64,000 nucleotides of DNA from Bradyrhizobium macuxiense (GCF_007993935.1 NZ_VITY01000008.1:186001-250000); one strand, 5' to 3'. Numbered from the stretch's first letter, positions 8,180-16,835 are shown. Notes: generated from the letters alone by a model not told the origin. Numbers and translations are program-made.

Positions 8180-8998
8180 TCAGCCGAACCGGCCGGTGAT
8201 GTAATCCTGAGTCCGTCGATCGCTCGGCGAGGTGAAGATCTTGTTGGTGTCGTCGAACTCGATCAGCTCGCCGAGATACATGAAGGCGGTCTTGTCGGAG
8301 ACGCGCGCCGCCTGCTGCATGTTGTGGGTGACGATCGCGATCGTGTAGTCCTCGGAGAGCTCCTGGATCAGCTCCTCGACCTTGGCGGTCGAGATCGGAT
8401 CGAGCGCCGAGCAGGGCTCGTCGAACAGGATCACCTCGGGGCGCACCGCGACGGTGCGCGCGATGCACAGGCGCTGCTGCTGGCCGCCCGAGAGCGACAG
8501 GCCGGAGGCGTTCAGCTTGTCCTTGACCTCGTTCCACAGCGCGCCGCCGCGCAGCGCCTTCTCGACCCGGTCGTCCATCTCGGACTTCGAGATCTTCTCG
8601 TAAAGGCGGATGCCGAAGGCGATGTTCTCGTAGATCGTCATCGGGAACGGCGTCGGCTTCTGGAACACCATGCCGACCCGCGCGCGCAGCAGATTGAGGT
8701 CGAGCTTGGGATCGAGAATGTTGGTCTGGTCCAGCATCAGCTGGCCGACCGCGCGCTGGCCCGGATAGAGGTCATACATCCGGTTGAAGATGCGCAGCAG
8801 GGTCGACTTGCCGCAGCCCGACGGGCCGATGAACGCCGTGACGCGGTTGGTACCGAGCGTCAGGTTGATGTTCTTCAGCGCGTGGTGCTCGCCGTAATAG
8901 AAGTTGAGGTTGCGCACCGTGACTTTCGGCGGCGCTTCCGGAAGCGGAACCTGGGGAACGTGGCCCGCGGCAGTCGTGGAGACGGAAAGCTCGGTCAT
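8180..8998 (-). CDS. pstB: Phosphate ABC transporter ATP-binding protein PstB
   Basis: ATPase of the high-affinity phosphate importer, 272 residues. Walker A GPSGCGKST is at 58-66, the signature LSGGQQQR at 169-176 and Walker B ILFDEP just after 189, all canonical. The start at 8998 overlaps the pstA stop by 4 bases (ATGA), showing translational coupling. A longer frame upstream exists only as overlap with pstA. Confidence 0.97.
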   Translation of the reverse strand: MTELSVSTTAAGHVPQVPLPEAPPKVTVRNLNFYYGEHHALKNINLTLGTNRVTAFIGPSGCGKSTLLRIFNRMYDLYPGQRAVGQLMLDQTNILDPKLDLNLLRARVGMVFQKPTPFPMTIYENIAFGIRLYEKISKSEMDDRVEKALRGGALWNEVKDKLNASGLSLSGGQQQRLCIARTVAVRPEVILFDEPCSALDPISTAKVEELIQELSEDYTIAIVTHNMQQAARVSDKTAFMYLGELIEFDDTNKIFTSPSDRRTQDYITGRFG

Positions 8999-9840
8999 TT
9001 TGCGGCCCTTTCGGCACCAAGGATACGCGCGCCGATATTCAGCGCGAGCACGGTGAATGTGATCAGCAGTGCGCCGCTCCACGCCAGCTCTTTCCAGTAG
9101 GCGTAGGGGCTCTGCACGAAGTTGTTGATGGTCACCGGCAGGTTGGCCATCGTCTTGGTCAGATCCAGGCTGAAGAACTGGTTCGACAGCGCGGTGAACA
9201 ACAACGGCGCGGTTTCGCCGGCGACGCGCGCGGTCGCCAGCAGCACGCCGGTGATCAAGCCGCTCCGCGCAGCACGATAAGCGATCCGCTTGATCACCAG
9301 CGAACGCGGCAGGCCGAGCGCGGAGGCCGCCTCGCGCAGCGGATTGGGCACCAGCAGCAGCATGTCCTCGGTGGTGCGCAGCACCACCGGGATCACGATC
9401 ACGGCGAGCGCAAGTGCGCCTGCGATCGCCGAGAAGCCGCGCATCGGCACCACCACCGCGCCATAGATGAACAGGCCGATGATGATCGAGGGCGCGCTGA
9501 GCAGGATGTCGTTGATGAAGCGGATCACCGAGGTGAGCTTGTCGTGCTTGCCGTACTCGGCGAGGTAGGTGCCGGCGAACAGGCCGAGCGGGGCGCCGAT
9601 GCCGACGCCGATCACGGTCATGATGACCGAACCGACGATGGCGTTGAGCAGGCCGCCATCGGTGGAGCCCGGCGGCGGCGTGTTCTGGGTGAACAGCTGC
9701 ACGCTGAGGCCGGCAATGCCGTTGTAGAGCAGCGTGATCAGGATCAGCGCCAGCCAGGTGACGCCGAACAGCGCGGCGCCGACACAGAGTGCGCGAATGA
9801 CGATGTCGCTGCGGCGGCGGGATTTGTAGATCGGGTTCAT
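8995..9840 (-). CDS. pstA: Phosphate ABC transporter permease PstA
   Basis: A 281-residue inner-membrane permease with about six transmembrane segments; the EAA loop (REAASALGLPRSLVIKRIAYRAA, which contacts PstB) is intact. The start at 9840 (MNPIYKSRRRSD) gives a basic cytoplasmic N-terminus before the first membrane helix. It is 4 bases from the pstC stop and overlaps pstB by 4 bases. Confidence 0.95.
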   Translation of the reverse strand: MNPIYKSRRRSDIVIRALCVGAALFGVTWLALILITLLYNGIAGLSVQLFTQNTPPPGSTDGGLLNAIVGSVIMTVIGVGIGAPLGLFAGTYLAEYGKHDKLTSVIRFINDILLSAPSIIIGLFIYGAVVVPMRGFSAIAGALALAVIVIPVVLRTTEDMLLLVPNPLREAASALGLPRSLVIKRIAYRAARSGLITGVLLATARVAGETAPLLFTALSNQFFSLDLTKTMANLPVTINNFVQSPYAYWKELAWSGALLITFTVLALNIGARILGAERAAK

Positions 9841-9844
9841 GGCG

Positions 9845-10843
9845 TTACTTCCCCGCCTTCTTTTCAAGCCGCATCAGCATCAGCCGCGCGCCGGCGAGCA
9901 CGAAGAAGGTCAGCACGAACAGCAGGAGGCCGAGCAGGATCAGGCCGGACTGGTGCAGGCCGTCGCTCTCGGCGAATTCGCTGGCGATCGCCGCCGAGAT
10001 CGTGGTGCCCGGCGCGAAGATCGACGACGAGATGCGGAACGAGTTGCCGATGATGAAGGTCACCGCCATGGTCTCGCCGAGGGCACGGCCGAGCGCCAGC
10101 ATGACGCCGCCGATCACGCCGACGCGGGTGTAGGGGATCACCACGCTGCGGACGACTTCCCAGGTGGTGCAGCCCATGCCGTAGGCGGCCTCCTTCAGCA
10201 CGGGCGGCACGGTCTTGAACACGTCGACCGAGATCGCGGTGATGAAGGGCAGCACCATGATGGCGAGGATCAGCGCGGCGTTGAACAGGCTGAGATAGGA
10301 CGGCGGGCCTGCGAACACCGCGCCCAGCACCGGGACGCCCTCGAATATCCTGATCATGAAGGGCTGGAACGTGTTGGCCAGGAACGGGCCGAGCACGAAG
10401 AAGCCCCACATGCCGTAGATGATCGAGGGGATGCCGGCGAGCAGCTCGATGGCGATGCCGATCGGGCGACGCAGCACCTGCGGGCACAGCTCGGTGAGGA
10501 ACACGGCGATGCCGATGCCGACCGGAATGGCGATCAGCATGGCGATGACGGAGGTGATCAGCGTGCCGTAGATCGGGCCGAGCGCGCCGAGCACCGGCGG
10601 ATCGGCCGAAGGCGCCCAGCGCTGCGTCCAGAGGAAGGCGAAGCCATATTCCTTCATCGCCGGCCAGGCGCCGACGATCAGCGACAGGATAATGCCGCCG
10701 AGGATCAACAGAACCGAGATCGCCGAGATACGGGTGATCCAGTAGAAGGTGAGATCACCCAGCTTGAAGGCGCTGAGGGCCTTGGCGCGATCGTAAGGTC
10801 CCGCGGCTTCCATCACATCGCTCTGAACAGCCATGTCTGCCAC
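9845..10843 (-). CDS. pstC: Phosphate ABC transporter permease PstC
   Basis: A 332-residue permease, partner of PstA, with membrane segments from about residue 40 and an EAA loop (KEAAYGMGCTTWEVVRSVVIP). The start is taken as GTG at 10843 because GAGGGG lies 7 bases before it; an ATG three codons later (10834) has poorer ribosome-site spacing. The 220 bases before it hold a hairpin that may lower pstC expression relative to pstS. Confidence 0.93.
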   Translation of the reverse strand: MADMAVQSDVMEAAGPYDRAKALSAFKLGDLTFYWITRISAISVLLILGGIILSLIVGAWPAMKEYGFAFLWTQRWAPSADPPVLGALGPIYGTLITSVIAMLIAIPVGIGIAVFLTELCPQVLRRPIGIAIELLAGIPSIIYGMWGFFVLGPFLANTFQPFMIRIFEGVPVLGAVFAGPPSYLSLFNAALILAIMVLPFITAISVDVFKTVPPVLKEAAYGMGCTTWEVVRSVVIPYTRVGVIGGVMLALGRALGETMAVTFIIGNSFRISSSIFAPGTTISAAIASEFAESDGLHQSGLILLGLLLFVLTFFVLAGARLMLMRLEKKAGK

Positions 10844-11014
10844 GCCTATCCCCTCTTTTTTATTTGAAACCTGCACAAACCGCCACGCCCCGAAGCGATC
10901 TTCACTGACGCATTTGGCCGGGCGTCGTTCCGGCTTGCGCCTCCCGGGGCGCGAACCCCGGGCCCACCCCGCGCTTGTTGCCGCGGTGACGGGGCCCGGG
11001 TCTTAATCGCTTGA

Positions 11015-11043
11015 CCTGTGCCGCCCTTGGCGGGCGGCACAGG
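11015..11043 (-). other. Intercistronic hairpin between pstS and pstC
   Basis: A perfect 12-base stem (CCTGTGCCGCCC with its complement) and a 5-base loop, 20 bases downstream of the pstS stop and without a U-tract. Such stems protect the upstream binding-protein message or act as partial terminators. A second GC-rich inverted repeat (CCCGGGG/CCCCGGG) lies near 10946-10966. Confidence 0.7.
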
Positions 11044-11063
11044 CCTTGTTCGAAGCGTCGGAC

Positions 11064-12074
11064 TTAGCTCTTGATGTCCGAGGACCAGGTCTTCTCGATC
11101 AGCTTGACGACCGAGTCCGGCATCGGGATGTAGTCGAGCTCTTCGGCCGCCTTGCCACCCTTCTCGAAGGCGTACTTGAAGAACTTGAGCGCTTCCTGCG
11201 AGGCCGCCTTGTCGGTCGAGTCCTTGTGCATCAGGATGAAGGTCGCCGCGGTGATCGGCCAGGAGGCATCGCCCGGCTGGTCGGTCAGGATCACGTAGTA
11301 GCCGGGGGCCTTCGACCAGTCGGCATTCGACGCAGCGGCCTGGAAGGCGGCGACGGTCGGCTGCACGGTCTTGCCGGCCTTGTTGACCAACGCGGCGTAG
11401 GTCAGCTTGTTCTGCTTGGCATAGGCGTATTCGACATAGCCGATTGCGTTCTTGGTCTGGCTGATGTTGCCGGCAACGCCTTCGTTGCCCTTGGCGCCGA
11501 CGCCGACCGGCCACTCGACCGCGGTGCCGGAACCGACCTTGGACTTCCAGTCGGCGTTCGACTTGGAGAGGTAGTCGGTGAAGTTGAAGGTGGTGCCCGA
11601 ACCGTCCGAACGGCGCACGACGGTGATAGCGTCGGCCGGCAGGGTCAGCTTCGGATTGAGCTTGGCGATCGCCGCGTCATTCCACTTGGTGATCTTGCCG
11701 AGATAGATGTCGCCGAGCACTTCGCCCGACAGCACGAGGTCGCCGGGCTTGACGCCTTCGACGTTCACGACCGGAACGATCGCGCCCATCACCATCGGCC
11801 ACTGGACGAGACCGTCCTTCTCGAGCTGCTCGGCCTTGAGCGGCGCGTCGGTGGCGCCGAAAGTCACGGTCTTGGCCTGGATCTGCTTGATGCCGGCGCC
11901 AGAACCGATCGACTGATAGTTCAGGCCATTGCCGGTGTCCTTCTTGTAGGCGTCAGCCCACTTCGAATAGATCGGGAACGGAAACGTTGCGCCCGCGCCG
12001 GTAATATCGGCAGCGAAGGCCGACGTCGAAGCGGCGACCATGCCGGCAGCGACGATTGCTTTGATGAAATTCAT
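11064..12074 (-). CDS. pstS: Phosphate-binding periplasmic protein PstS
   Basis: A 336-residue periplasmic binding protein. The signal peptide (residues 1-22, cleavage after AFA) is followed by DITGAGATFPFPIYSKW, the classical start of mature PstS, and the phosphate-contacting segments GSGAGIKQ and RRSDGSGTTFNF are intact. The start at 12074 has GGAG upstream. A Pho box lies about 100 bases before it. It is transcribed with pstCAB-phoU-phoB. Confidence 0.97.
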   Translation of the reverse strand: MNFIKAIVAAGMVAASTSAFAADITGAGATFPFPIYSKWADAYKKDTGNGLNYQSIGSGAGIKQIQAKTVTFGATDAPLKAEQLEKDGLVQWPMVMGAIVPVVNVEGVKPGDLVLSGEVLGDIYLGKITKWNDAAIAKLNPKLTLPADAITVVRRSDGSGTTFNFTDYLSKSNADWKSKVGSGTAVEWPVGVGAKGNEGVAGNISQTKNAIGYVEYAYAKQNKLTYAALVNKAGKTVQPTVAAFQAAASNADWSKAPGYYVILTDQPGDASWPITAATFILMHKDSTDKAASQEALKFFKYAFEKGGKAAEELDYIPMPDSVVKLIEKTWSSDIKS

Positions 12075-12172
12075 GGGGTGGTCTCCATCTTGTGAGCGAA
12101 GCGCCGAATGCGCCCGATCGCGCTCACGCCGGTCCATCTAGGAGCGGTCGGTGCTGCTTTTACGAAGGTTGG

Positions 12173-12190
12173 ATGACACTTAGATGACAG
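12173..12190 (-). promoter_or_regulatory. Pho box (PhoB operator) of the pst operon
   Basis: Read on the minus strand it is CTGTCATCTAAGTGTCAT: two 7-base half sites, CTGTCAT and GTGTCAT, separated by 4 bases, which matches the PhoB consensus closely. It sits between the phoR stop (12211) and the pstS start (12074), so pstS has its own phosphate-starvation promoter even though phoR is just upstream. Confidence 0.9.
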
Positions 12191-12210
12191 CACTAAGCGG
12201 CTGAAAATGC

Positions 12211-13524
12211 TCAGCTTTGCGTCGGCAGCAAGGTCTTCGGCCGGGGAAAACAGGCGGTAAAAGTCGCGCCGTTCTTCGGCACGCTCTCGATCAAAAGACG
12301 CCCGCGATGACGGTTAAGAATATGTTTCACCAGCGATAATCCGAGGCCCGTTCCGCCCTGGTTACGGCTGTCGCCGACGTCCACCCGGTAGAACCGCTCG
12401 GTCAGCCGCGGCAGGTGCTCCGGGGCGATGCCGGGGCCGAAATCCCGTACCATGACACGGATTTCGGGGCTCCCCTCGCCCGATGCGCCCGGGACGGTCT
12501 GATTGAGCGACACTATGACGCGGCCGCCCGAGGCGCCGTATTTGAGCGCGTTCTCGATCAGGTTCTCGAACAGGCGGAGCAGTTCCTCGCGGTCGCCGGC
12601 GATCCTGACCGGGGCCTGCGGCAGGTCGACCTCGATTTCGACCTGGCGCTCGCTGGCCAGCACCTCGAGCCCGTCGGCCACCTCGCGGATGATCGGCACG
12701 ATGTCGATCGAGGCCTCGGGCCGCACATGGGCCGACAGTTCGACCCGCGACAGCGACAGCAGGTCGTCGATCAGCCGCGCCATGCGGGTGGCCTGGGTGT
12801 GCATGATGCCGAGGAAGCGCTCGCGCGCCCGGGCGTCCTCGCGCGCCGGCCCCTGCAGCGTGTCGATGAAGCCGGACAACGCGGCCAGCGGCGTGCGCAG
12901 CTCATGGCTGGCATTGGCGACGAAGTCGGCGCGCATTTCCTCGACCCGGCGCAGCGGCGTCAGGTCGTGGAAGGTCATCAGCATGCACTTCTCGGTGCCG
13001 CCGAACTGGGTCGGCACCGGCACCGGCGTGATCACCAATTCCATCCAGCGATCGACCGGAACATGGTCCGAGTAGGTGGCGCGCCGCGGCTCGGTGGTGG
13101 CGATCGCCTCGCGTAACGCAGTGATAATCTCCGGCGAACGCAGGGCAAATTGCGCCAATTCGTTCTTGCGCAGCGCCGGCGCGAGCTGGGCCGCGGCGGC
13201 ATTGAGATGGATGACGCGGCCGGCGCGATCGAGCAGCACGGCCGGGTCCGGCATGCCGGCGACGACGGCGCTCACGGCGGTAGCCTCGACCGGATTGCCG
13301 TGGCGGACATCCTCGCGCGAGGTCCCGGCATCATGCAGCCGCCACGGTACCAACGCCGCGGCCGCGATGCAGACGAACACCGCGCAGGCACGTACCAGCG
13401 ACAATTCGCCGAGCGCAACCACCACGCTGAGCGCCAGCGCTGCGGCAAGCAGGATCAGCGCGGAATGGCGCAGGCGGTCGGGCCAGGGCGAGAAAATGGA
13501 CTGCGGGGTATCGTCAATTGCCAT
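12211..13524 (-). CDS. phoR: Phosphate regulon sensor histidine kinase PhoR
   Basis: A 437-residue membrane kinase. Two N-terminal transmembrane helices (about 20-60) are followed by a PAS-like sensor domain (about 85-190), the dimerisation histidine H207 in ASHELRTPL, the N box (NLIENALKYG, N325), and the G boxes DFGPGI and GGTGLGLSLVKH. It phosphorylates PhoB when the Pst-PhoU complex reports low phosphate. Its placement upstream of pstS, with the Pho box just after its stop, differs from the phoB-phoR pair of enterobacteria but is common in Rhizobiales. Confidence 0.95.
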   Translation of the reverse strand: MAIDDTPQSIFSPWPDRLRHSALILLAAALALSVVVALGELSLVRACAVFVCIAAAALVPWRLHDAGTSREDVRHGNPVEATAVSAVVAGMPDPAVLLDRAGRVIHLNAAAAQLAPALRKNELAQFALRSPEIITALREAIATTEPRRATYSDHVPVDRWMELVITPVPVPTQFGGTEKCMLMTFHDLTPLRRVEEMRADFVANASHELRTPLAALSGFIDTLQGPAREDARARERFLGIMHTQATRMARLIDDLLSLSRVELSAHVRPEASIDIVPIIREVADGLEVLASERQVEIEVDLPQAPVRIAGDREELLRLFENLIENALKYGASGGRVIVSLNQTVPGASGEGSPEIRVMVRDFGPGIAPEHLPRLTERFYRVDVGDSRNQGGTGLGLSLVKHILNRHRGRLLIESVPKNGATFTACFPRPKTLLPTQS

Positions 13525-13611
13525 CGCGGCGGCTTTCTTCCCGTCGGTTCGTGTCTCGCCGAGGCGCGGTCATCAGATCGACCATCCCTCGGGAGGCATC
13601 GGGCCGCGCCA

Positions 13612-14667
13612 TCAGACCCCGGAATCACCGCGCTTGCGGACCAGAACCGCCTCATGGTGCGGCTCGGCGCGGGGACCCGAATCAGTCTGCGGCAGCCGTT
13701 TGAGTCGGGCGCCGACGATAACCTCCCGAAACGTCAGCAAGATTACAGATATGACGAATGGCGCAATATAGTAGAGCAGGCGGAACAGCAGCATACCGCC
13801 GAGCAGGTCCTCGCGGTCCATCTGCCAGAGGCCGACCAGCATGGCGGCGTCGAACACCCCGAGCCCGCCGGGGGAGTGGCTGGCGAAGCCGAGCAGGGTC
13901 GCCGAGACGAAGATGACCGCGACCACGACGAAGCCGAGATTGGGCTCGTCCGGCACCAGCACGTACATCGCCAGCGCGCAGAAGCCGAGGTCGACGATGC
14001 CGATCGCGACCTGCAGCAACGTCAGCGGACCGCCCGGCAGGGTCACCGTCCAGGGCCCGCGGCCGACCACCCGCGGCTGGGTCCAGACCCAGACCACATA
14101 GGCGACCAGCGCGATGATGATGCCGAACGCCAGTGTGCGGTTGAGCCAGGGCGGCAGCTGATCGATGTTGGCCGCGGCCTCCGGGTGATAGGCGATGCCG
14201 AGCCCGAGCACCGCGGCGTTGCCGAGCCAGAAGGTCAGGCCGGCGAGAAAGCAGATCTTGGCGACGTCGATCGCGTTCAATCCCCAGGCCGAATAGATCC
14301 TGTAGCGCACCGCGCCGCCGGTGAAGACGCTGGCGCCGACATTGTGGCCGATCGAATAGGAGGTGAATGCCGCGAGCGCATTGATGCGATAGGGCACGTG
14401 GGCGTGGCCGATCGCGCGCACCGCGAACAAATCGTAGAAGGTCAGCGTGAAATAGCCGGCTGCGACGAATAGCCCCGCCAGCATGATCTGCCGCGGTTCG
14501 GTGCTCTTGATGGCCTCGAGCACCTCGTTGGTGTCGATGCCGCGCAGCATGTGATAGAGGACGTAGCAGGCGATGCCGATGACGGCGATGCTGATGACAA
14601 CACCCAGCCGATGCAGGAGTTGCTTCTGGCGTAGAAACGCCATCGCCCTGCGTATTGCTTCCAGCAT
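13612..14667 (-). CDS. YbhN/UPF0104 family membrane protein (lysylphosphatidylglycerol synthase transmembrane-like)
   Basis: A 351-residue integral membrane protein with about eight hydrophobic segments and the family pattern YSIGHNVGASVFTGGAVRYR and SHSPGGLGVFDAAML. It matches the membrane (flippase-like) part of MprF but has no aminoacyl-transferase domain, so it is better seen as a lipid-handling membrane protein of unknown substrate. It is 87 bases upstream of phoR on the same strand, so cotranscription is possible. The last 30 residues are polar and probably cytoplasmic. Confidence 0.85.
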   Translation of the reverse strand: MLEAIRRAMAFLRQKQLLHRLGVVISIAVIGIACYVLYHMLRGIDTNEVLEAIKSTEPRQIMLAGLFVAAGYFTLTFYDLFAVRAIGHAHVPYRINALAAFTSYSIGHNVGASVFTGGAVRYRIYSAWGLNAIDVAKICFLAGLTFWLGNAAVLGLGIAYHPEAAANIDQLPPWLNRTLAFGIIIALVAYVVWVWTQPRVVGRGPWTVTLPGGPLTLLQVAIGIVDLGFCALAMYVLVPDEPNLGFVVVAVIFVSATLLGFASHSPGGLGVFDAAMLVGLWQMDREDLLGGMLLFRLLYYIAPFVISVILLTFREVIVGARLKRLPQTDSGPRAEPHHEAVLVRKRGDSGV

Positions 14668-15019
14668 CTAGACCTCGAATTGCGATCCCGCGACGACGGC
14701 TTCCGGGCGATCTCCGCCGGCGCTTCGCTGTGCCCTGCCCCGTGTAGCGCGTTTTAAGCCGGAGTGGAATTCGTCAAACGACAATAAAACGCGCATCTTC
14801 AAGATATTAGGGATGATTCATGACAGCGGGTGCACAAATATGCGCGTTTCTCGCCACCTTCGACAAGGCTTGACATACACCTGCGGCAGTTAGCCCGGCG
14901 AATGGTGCGCAAGACCATCCGGTAAACTACGGGAGGCTGATGCGCCGCGCGGCATCTGGTCAACGAAAATCGCCGCCGCAATGATCATTGCGACGGCGAG
15001 GAGGCAAGTCCGCGGTTCG
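14668..15019. other. Intergenic region between the YbhN-type gene and the Rdx gene
   Basis: About 350 bases. The right end holds the terminator of the dehalogenase operon (14971-14998). The rest should contain the promoter of the leftward YbhN-type gene. A 60-codon frame on the minus strand has no recognisable domain and was not called. Confidence 0.5.
14971..14998 (-). terminator. Probable terminator of the TetR-dehalogenase-Rdx operon
   Basis: Two 14-base arms with a single mismatch (CGCCG-C-CGCAATGA against its complement), followed on the minus strand by ATTTTCG. It lies 21 bases after the Rdx gene stop. Confidence 0.7.
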
Positions 15020-15247
15020 TCATGCCCGCGCGGTCGTCACCGCGGTGACGATGTCAGCGGCATCGGGGAAATGTCCCTTCACGCGCCTGGCGATCACTTT
15101 GCCGTCAAGCCTGACCTCGAAGACGCCGCCCTTGCCGGGCACCAGCTCCGCATCGAGGCCAAGGCGTTCGCGCAGCAGCGTGGCCGCCGCCCTGGCGCGC
15201 GTCTCGTAGCCGCAGGGACGGCAATAGGTGATCGAGAGGTCGGTCAT
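15020..15247 (-). CDS. Rdx/SelW-type thioredoxin-fold protein
   Basis: A 75-residue protein of the SelT/SelW/SelH (Rdx) family. It opens MTDLSITYCRPCGY with a CxxC redox pair (C9, C12), then LGLDAELVPGKGGVFEVRLDG, the expected beta-strand segment, and ends soon after IARRVKGHFPD. The selenocysteine position is an ordinary cysteine. Its start lies about 20 bases after the dehalogenase stop, so it is part of the TetR-dehalogenase operon. The redox partner is unknown. Confidence 0.85.
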   Translation of the reverse strand: MTDLSITYCRPCGYETRARAAATLLRERLGLDAELVPGKGGVFEVRLDGKVIARRVKGHFPDAADIVTAVTTARA

Positions 15248-15266
15248 GGCGTGTTCTCCCATCCGC

Positions 15267-16175
15267 TCATGCTGCAAGATGCTGCGCGCTCGCAGCCTCG
15301 ATGCCGGCGATCCAGCCAGCGACCGAGCGGCCGATCGCCTCCGGATGGTCTTCCTGCAGGTAATGCGCGCCCGCGCCGAGCTGAATGACCGCGCAATGCT
15401 GCAGCCGCGCCGCGAATTCGGCGGCGAAGGCCGGCGACACCAACGCTCCGGGCGAGCCGGCGAACAGCAGCTTCGGATAGGTCGAGGCCGCGAGCGCCGC
15501 ATGCGCTGCCGTGAGCGCCTGATCGACATCATCAGGCTCGCCTGCGATCGGCAGCTCGCGCGGCAGCATCAAGGTCGGCTTGCGGCTCGCGCGGGTCGCG
15601 AACGGCGCGCGGTAGGCTTCCATCTCCTCGTCGCTGAGCGTGCGCAGGATCGAGCCGGGCAGCACGCGCTCGACGAACGCGTTGCCGTCGAGAACCATCG
15701 CCTCGCCTACTCCCGGCGTGCGGAATTTCCGGAACGTCTCCCGCGCGGCCTCGTGCTGGTGGAAGTCGGACCAGTCCCGCATCGGGCGGATGAACTCCAT
15801 GAAGGCGAGCCCGCGCACGAGCTGCGGGCGCCGCGCCGCAAGGTGGAAGGCCAGCGCCGTGCCCCAATCCTGGGCGACGAGATACGCCGAGGTGATGCCG
15901 AGCTCGTCGATCAATGCGTCGAGATAGTCCGCCTGGTCGAAGAAGCGGTAAGCGATATCGGGCTTGCCGGACTGGCCGTAGCCGATCAGGTCGGGCGCGA
16001 TGCAGTGCCCGACCGGCGCCACCAGCGGCATGATGTTGCGCCAGATGTAGGACGACGTCGGATTGCCGTGCAGGAACAGCACGTGCGGCGCGTCGCTGCG
16101 CCCAAGCTCGCGATAGGCCATCGTAGATCCGAGCACGGCGCGATGATGCAGGCTGATGTCGGCGGATGTCGTCAT
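15267..16175 (-). CDS. dbjA: Haloalkane dehalogenase, DbjA-like (HLD-II)
   Basis: A 302-residue alpha/beta hydrolase that should cleave carbon-halogen bonds of haloalkanes to give alcohol and halide. The full catalytic set is visible: nucleophile D103 in VAQDWG, halide-binding N38 (HGNPTS) and W104, acid E127 (FMEFIRP) and base H271 (GAGAHYLQED). From memory it is very close to Bradyrhizobium DbjA across its length but is shorter just before the EAARETFRKFR segment (about residue 140), where DbjA has an extra surface loop. The start overlaps the TetR stop by 4 bases (ATGA). Natural substrate is unknown. Confidence 0.92.
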   Translation of the reverse strand: MTTSADISLHHRAVLGSTMAYRELGRSDAPHVLFLHGNPTSSYIWRNIMPLVAPVGHCIAPDLIGYGQSGKPDIAYRFFDQADYLDALIDELGITSAYLVAQDWGTALAFHLAARRPQLVRGLAFMEFIRPMRDWSDFHQHEAARETFRKFRTPGVGEAMVLDGNAFVERVLPGSILRTLSDEEMEAYRAPFATRASRKPTLMLPRELPIAGEPDDVDQALTAAHAALAASTYPKLLFAGSPGALVSPAFAAEFAARLQHCAVIQLGAGAHYLQEDHPEAIGRSVAGWIAGIEAASAQHLAA

Positions 16176-16762
16176 GGCAACTCCTTGAACACTGTTTGGA
16201 ATGCGATCGTCTTGAAACGCTCGAGCGCAGCCGCGCTGCGTTCGACCTTCATGCGCAGCATGGCGCCCTGCCAGGATGCGAGCAGGAAGTCGGCAAGCTC
16301 ATCGGGATCGAAGTCGGACGCGATCTCGCGCTTGGCCTGGGCCTCGGCGATGCAGGCGGCGAACGGCGCGCGCCATTCCCGGAAGATCTCGTCGAGCTGC
16401 TCGCGCAGCATCTCGCTGGTGCCCGACGCTTCGAGGCTGAAATCGCCGATCAGGCAGCCGCGGGTGAAGCCGTCATGGGCAAGCTTGCCGGTGATGAGAT
16501 CGAGATAGCGGCGGAGCCGTTCGCGCGGCGGCAGCGAGATGTCGCCGAGCGCTTCCGCGACGAGGCCGCGCACATAGGTGAAGTAGCGGTCGAGCACCTC
16601 GGAGGCGAACAGCTCCTTGGAGCGGAAATGGTTGGTGAACGAGCCCTGCGGCGCGCCGGCAGCCGTGGTGACGTCGCGCACGCTGGTGCCGTGATAGCCG
16701 GTCCGGAACATTTCCTTCAGGCCGGCGTCGAGGATGGCATCGCGGAGAGAGGGTTTTGGCAT
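16172..16762 (-). CDS. TetR family regulator of the dehalogenase operon
   Basis: A 196-residue TetR/AcrR-type repressor: helix-turn-helix in residues 8-50 (GTSVRDVTTAAGAPQGSFTNHF), then a ligand-binding C-terminal domain of the LmrA/YxaF kind. The ATG at 16762 is preferred over an in-frame GTG at 16768, because the probable -10 element ends at 16772 and transcription should start near 16765, which gives an almost leaderless message. The stop overlaps the dehalogenase start by 4 bases, so repressor and enzyme are cotranscribed and the operon is probably autoregulated through the palindrome at 16774-16791. Confidence 0.9.
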   Translation of the reverse strand: MPKPSLRDAILDAGLKEMFRTGYHGTSVRDVTTAAGAPQGSFTNHFRSKELFASEVLDRYFTYVRGLVAEALGDISLPPRERLRRYLDLITGKLAHDGFTRGCLIGDFSLEASGTSEMLREQLDEIFREWRAPFAACIAEAQAKREIASDFDPDELADFLLASWQGAMLRMKVERSAAALERFKTIAFQTVFKELP

Positions 16763-16771
16763 GGACACGAT

Positions 16772-16799
16772 TTAATACGTACGTGCGTATTGATGTCAA
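16772..16799 (-). promoter_or_regulatory. Sigma70-type promoter of the TetR-dehalogenase operon
   Basis: Minus strand: TTGACA (16799-16794), a 16-base spacer, then TATTAA (16777-16772). The spacer is almost entirely occupied by the palindromic operator. Confidence 0.6.
16774..16791. promoter_or_regulatory. Palindromic operator for the TetR repressor
   Basis: AATACGTACGTGCGTATT: 6-base perfect outer arms (AATACG/CGTATT) around a near-palindromic centre. It overlaps the promoter spacer and -10 region of the TetR gene, the position expected for autorepression. Confidence 0.7.
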
Positions 16800-16821
16800 G
16801 CCCTATAATGCATGCGGCACG

Positions 16822-16835
16822 CGCCACGCGTGGCG
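16822..16835 (-). terminator. Possible transcript-end hairpin after the small membrane protein gene
   Basis: CGCCACGCGTGGCG is a perfect 14-base palindrome, 36 bases beyond the stop of the gene at 16872. There is no T-run, so it is only a weak candidate. Confidence 0.3.

Noticed and set aside
9839..10867. 342-codon plus-strand frame opposite pstC
   Set aside because: Antisense to PstC; the translation is almost only charged residues.
14799..14981. 60-codon minus-strand frame between the YbhN-type and Rdx genes
   Set aside because: No ribosome site of note, no recognisable family, and its 5' part overlaps the terminator.
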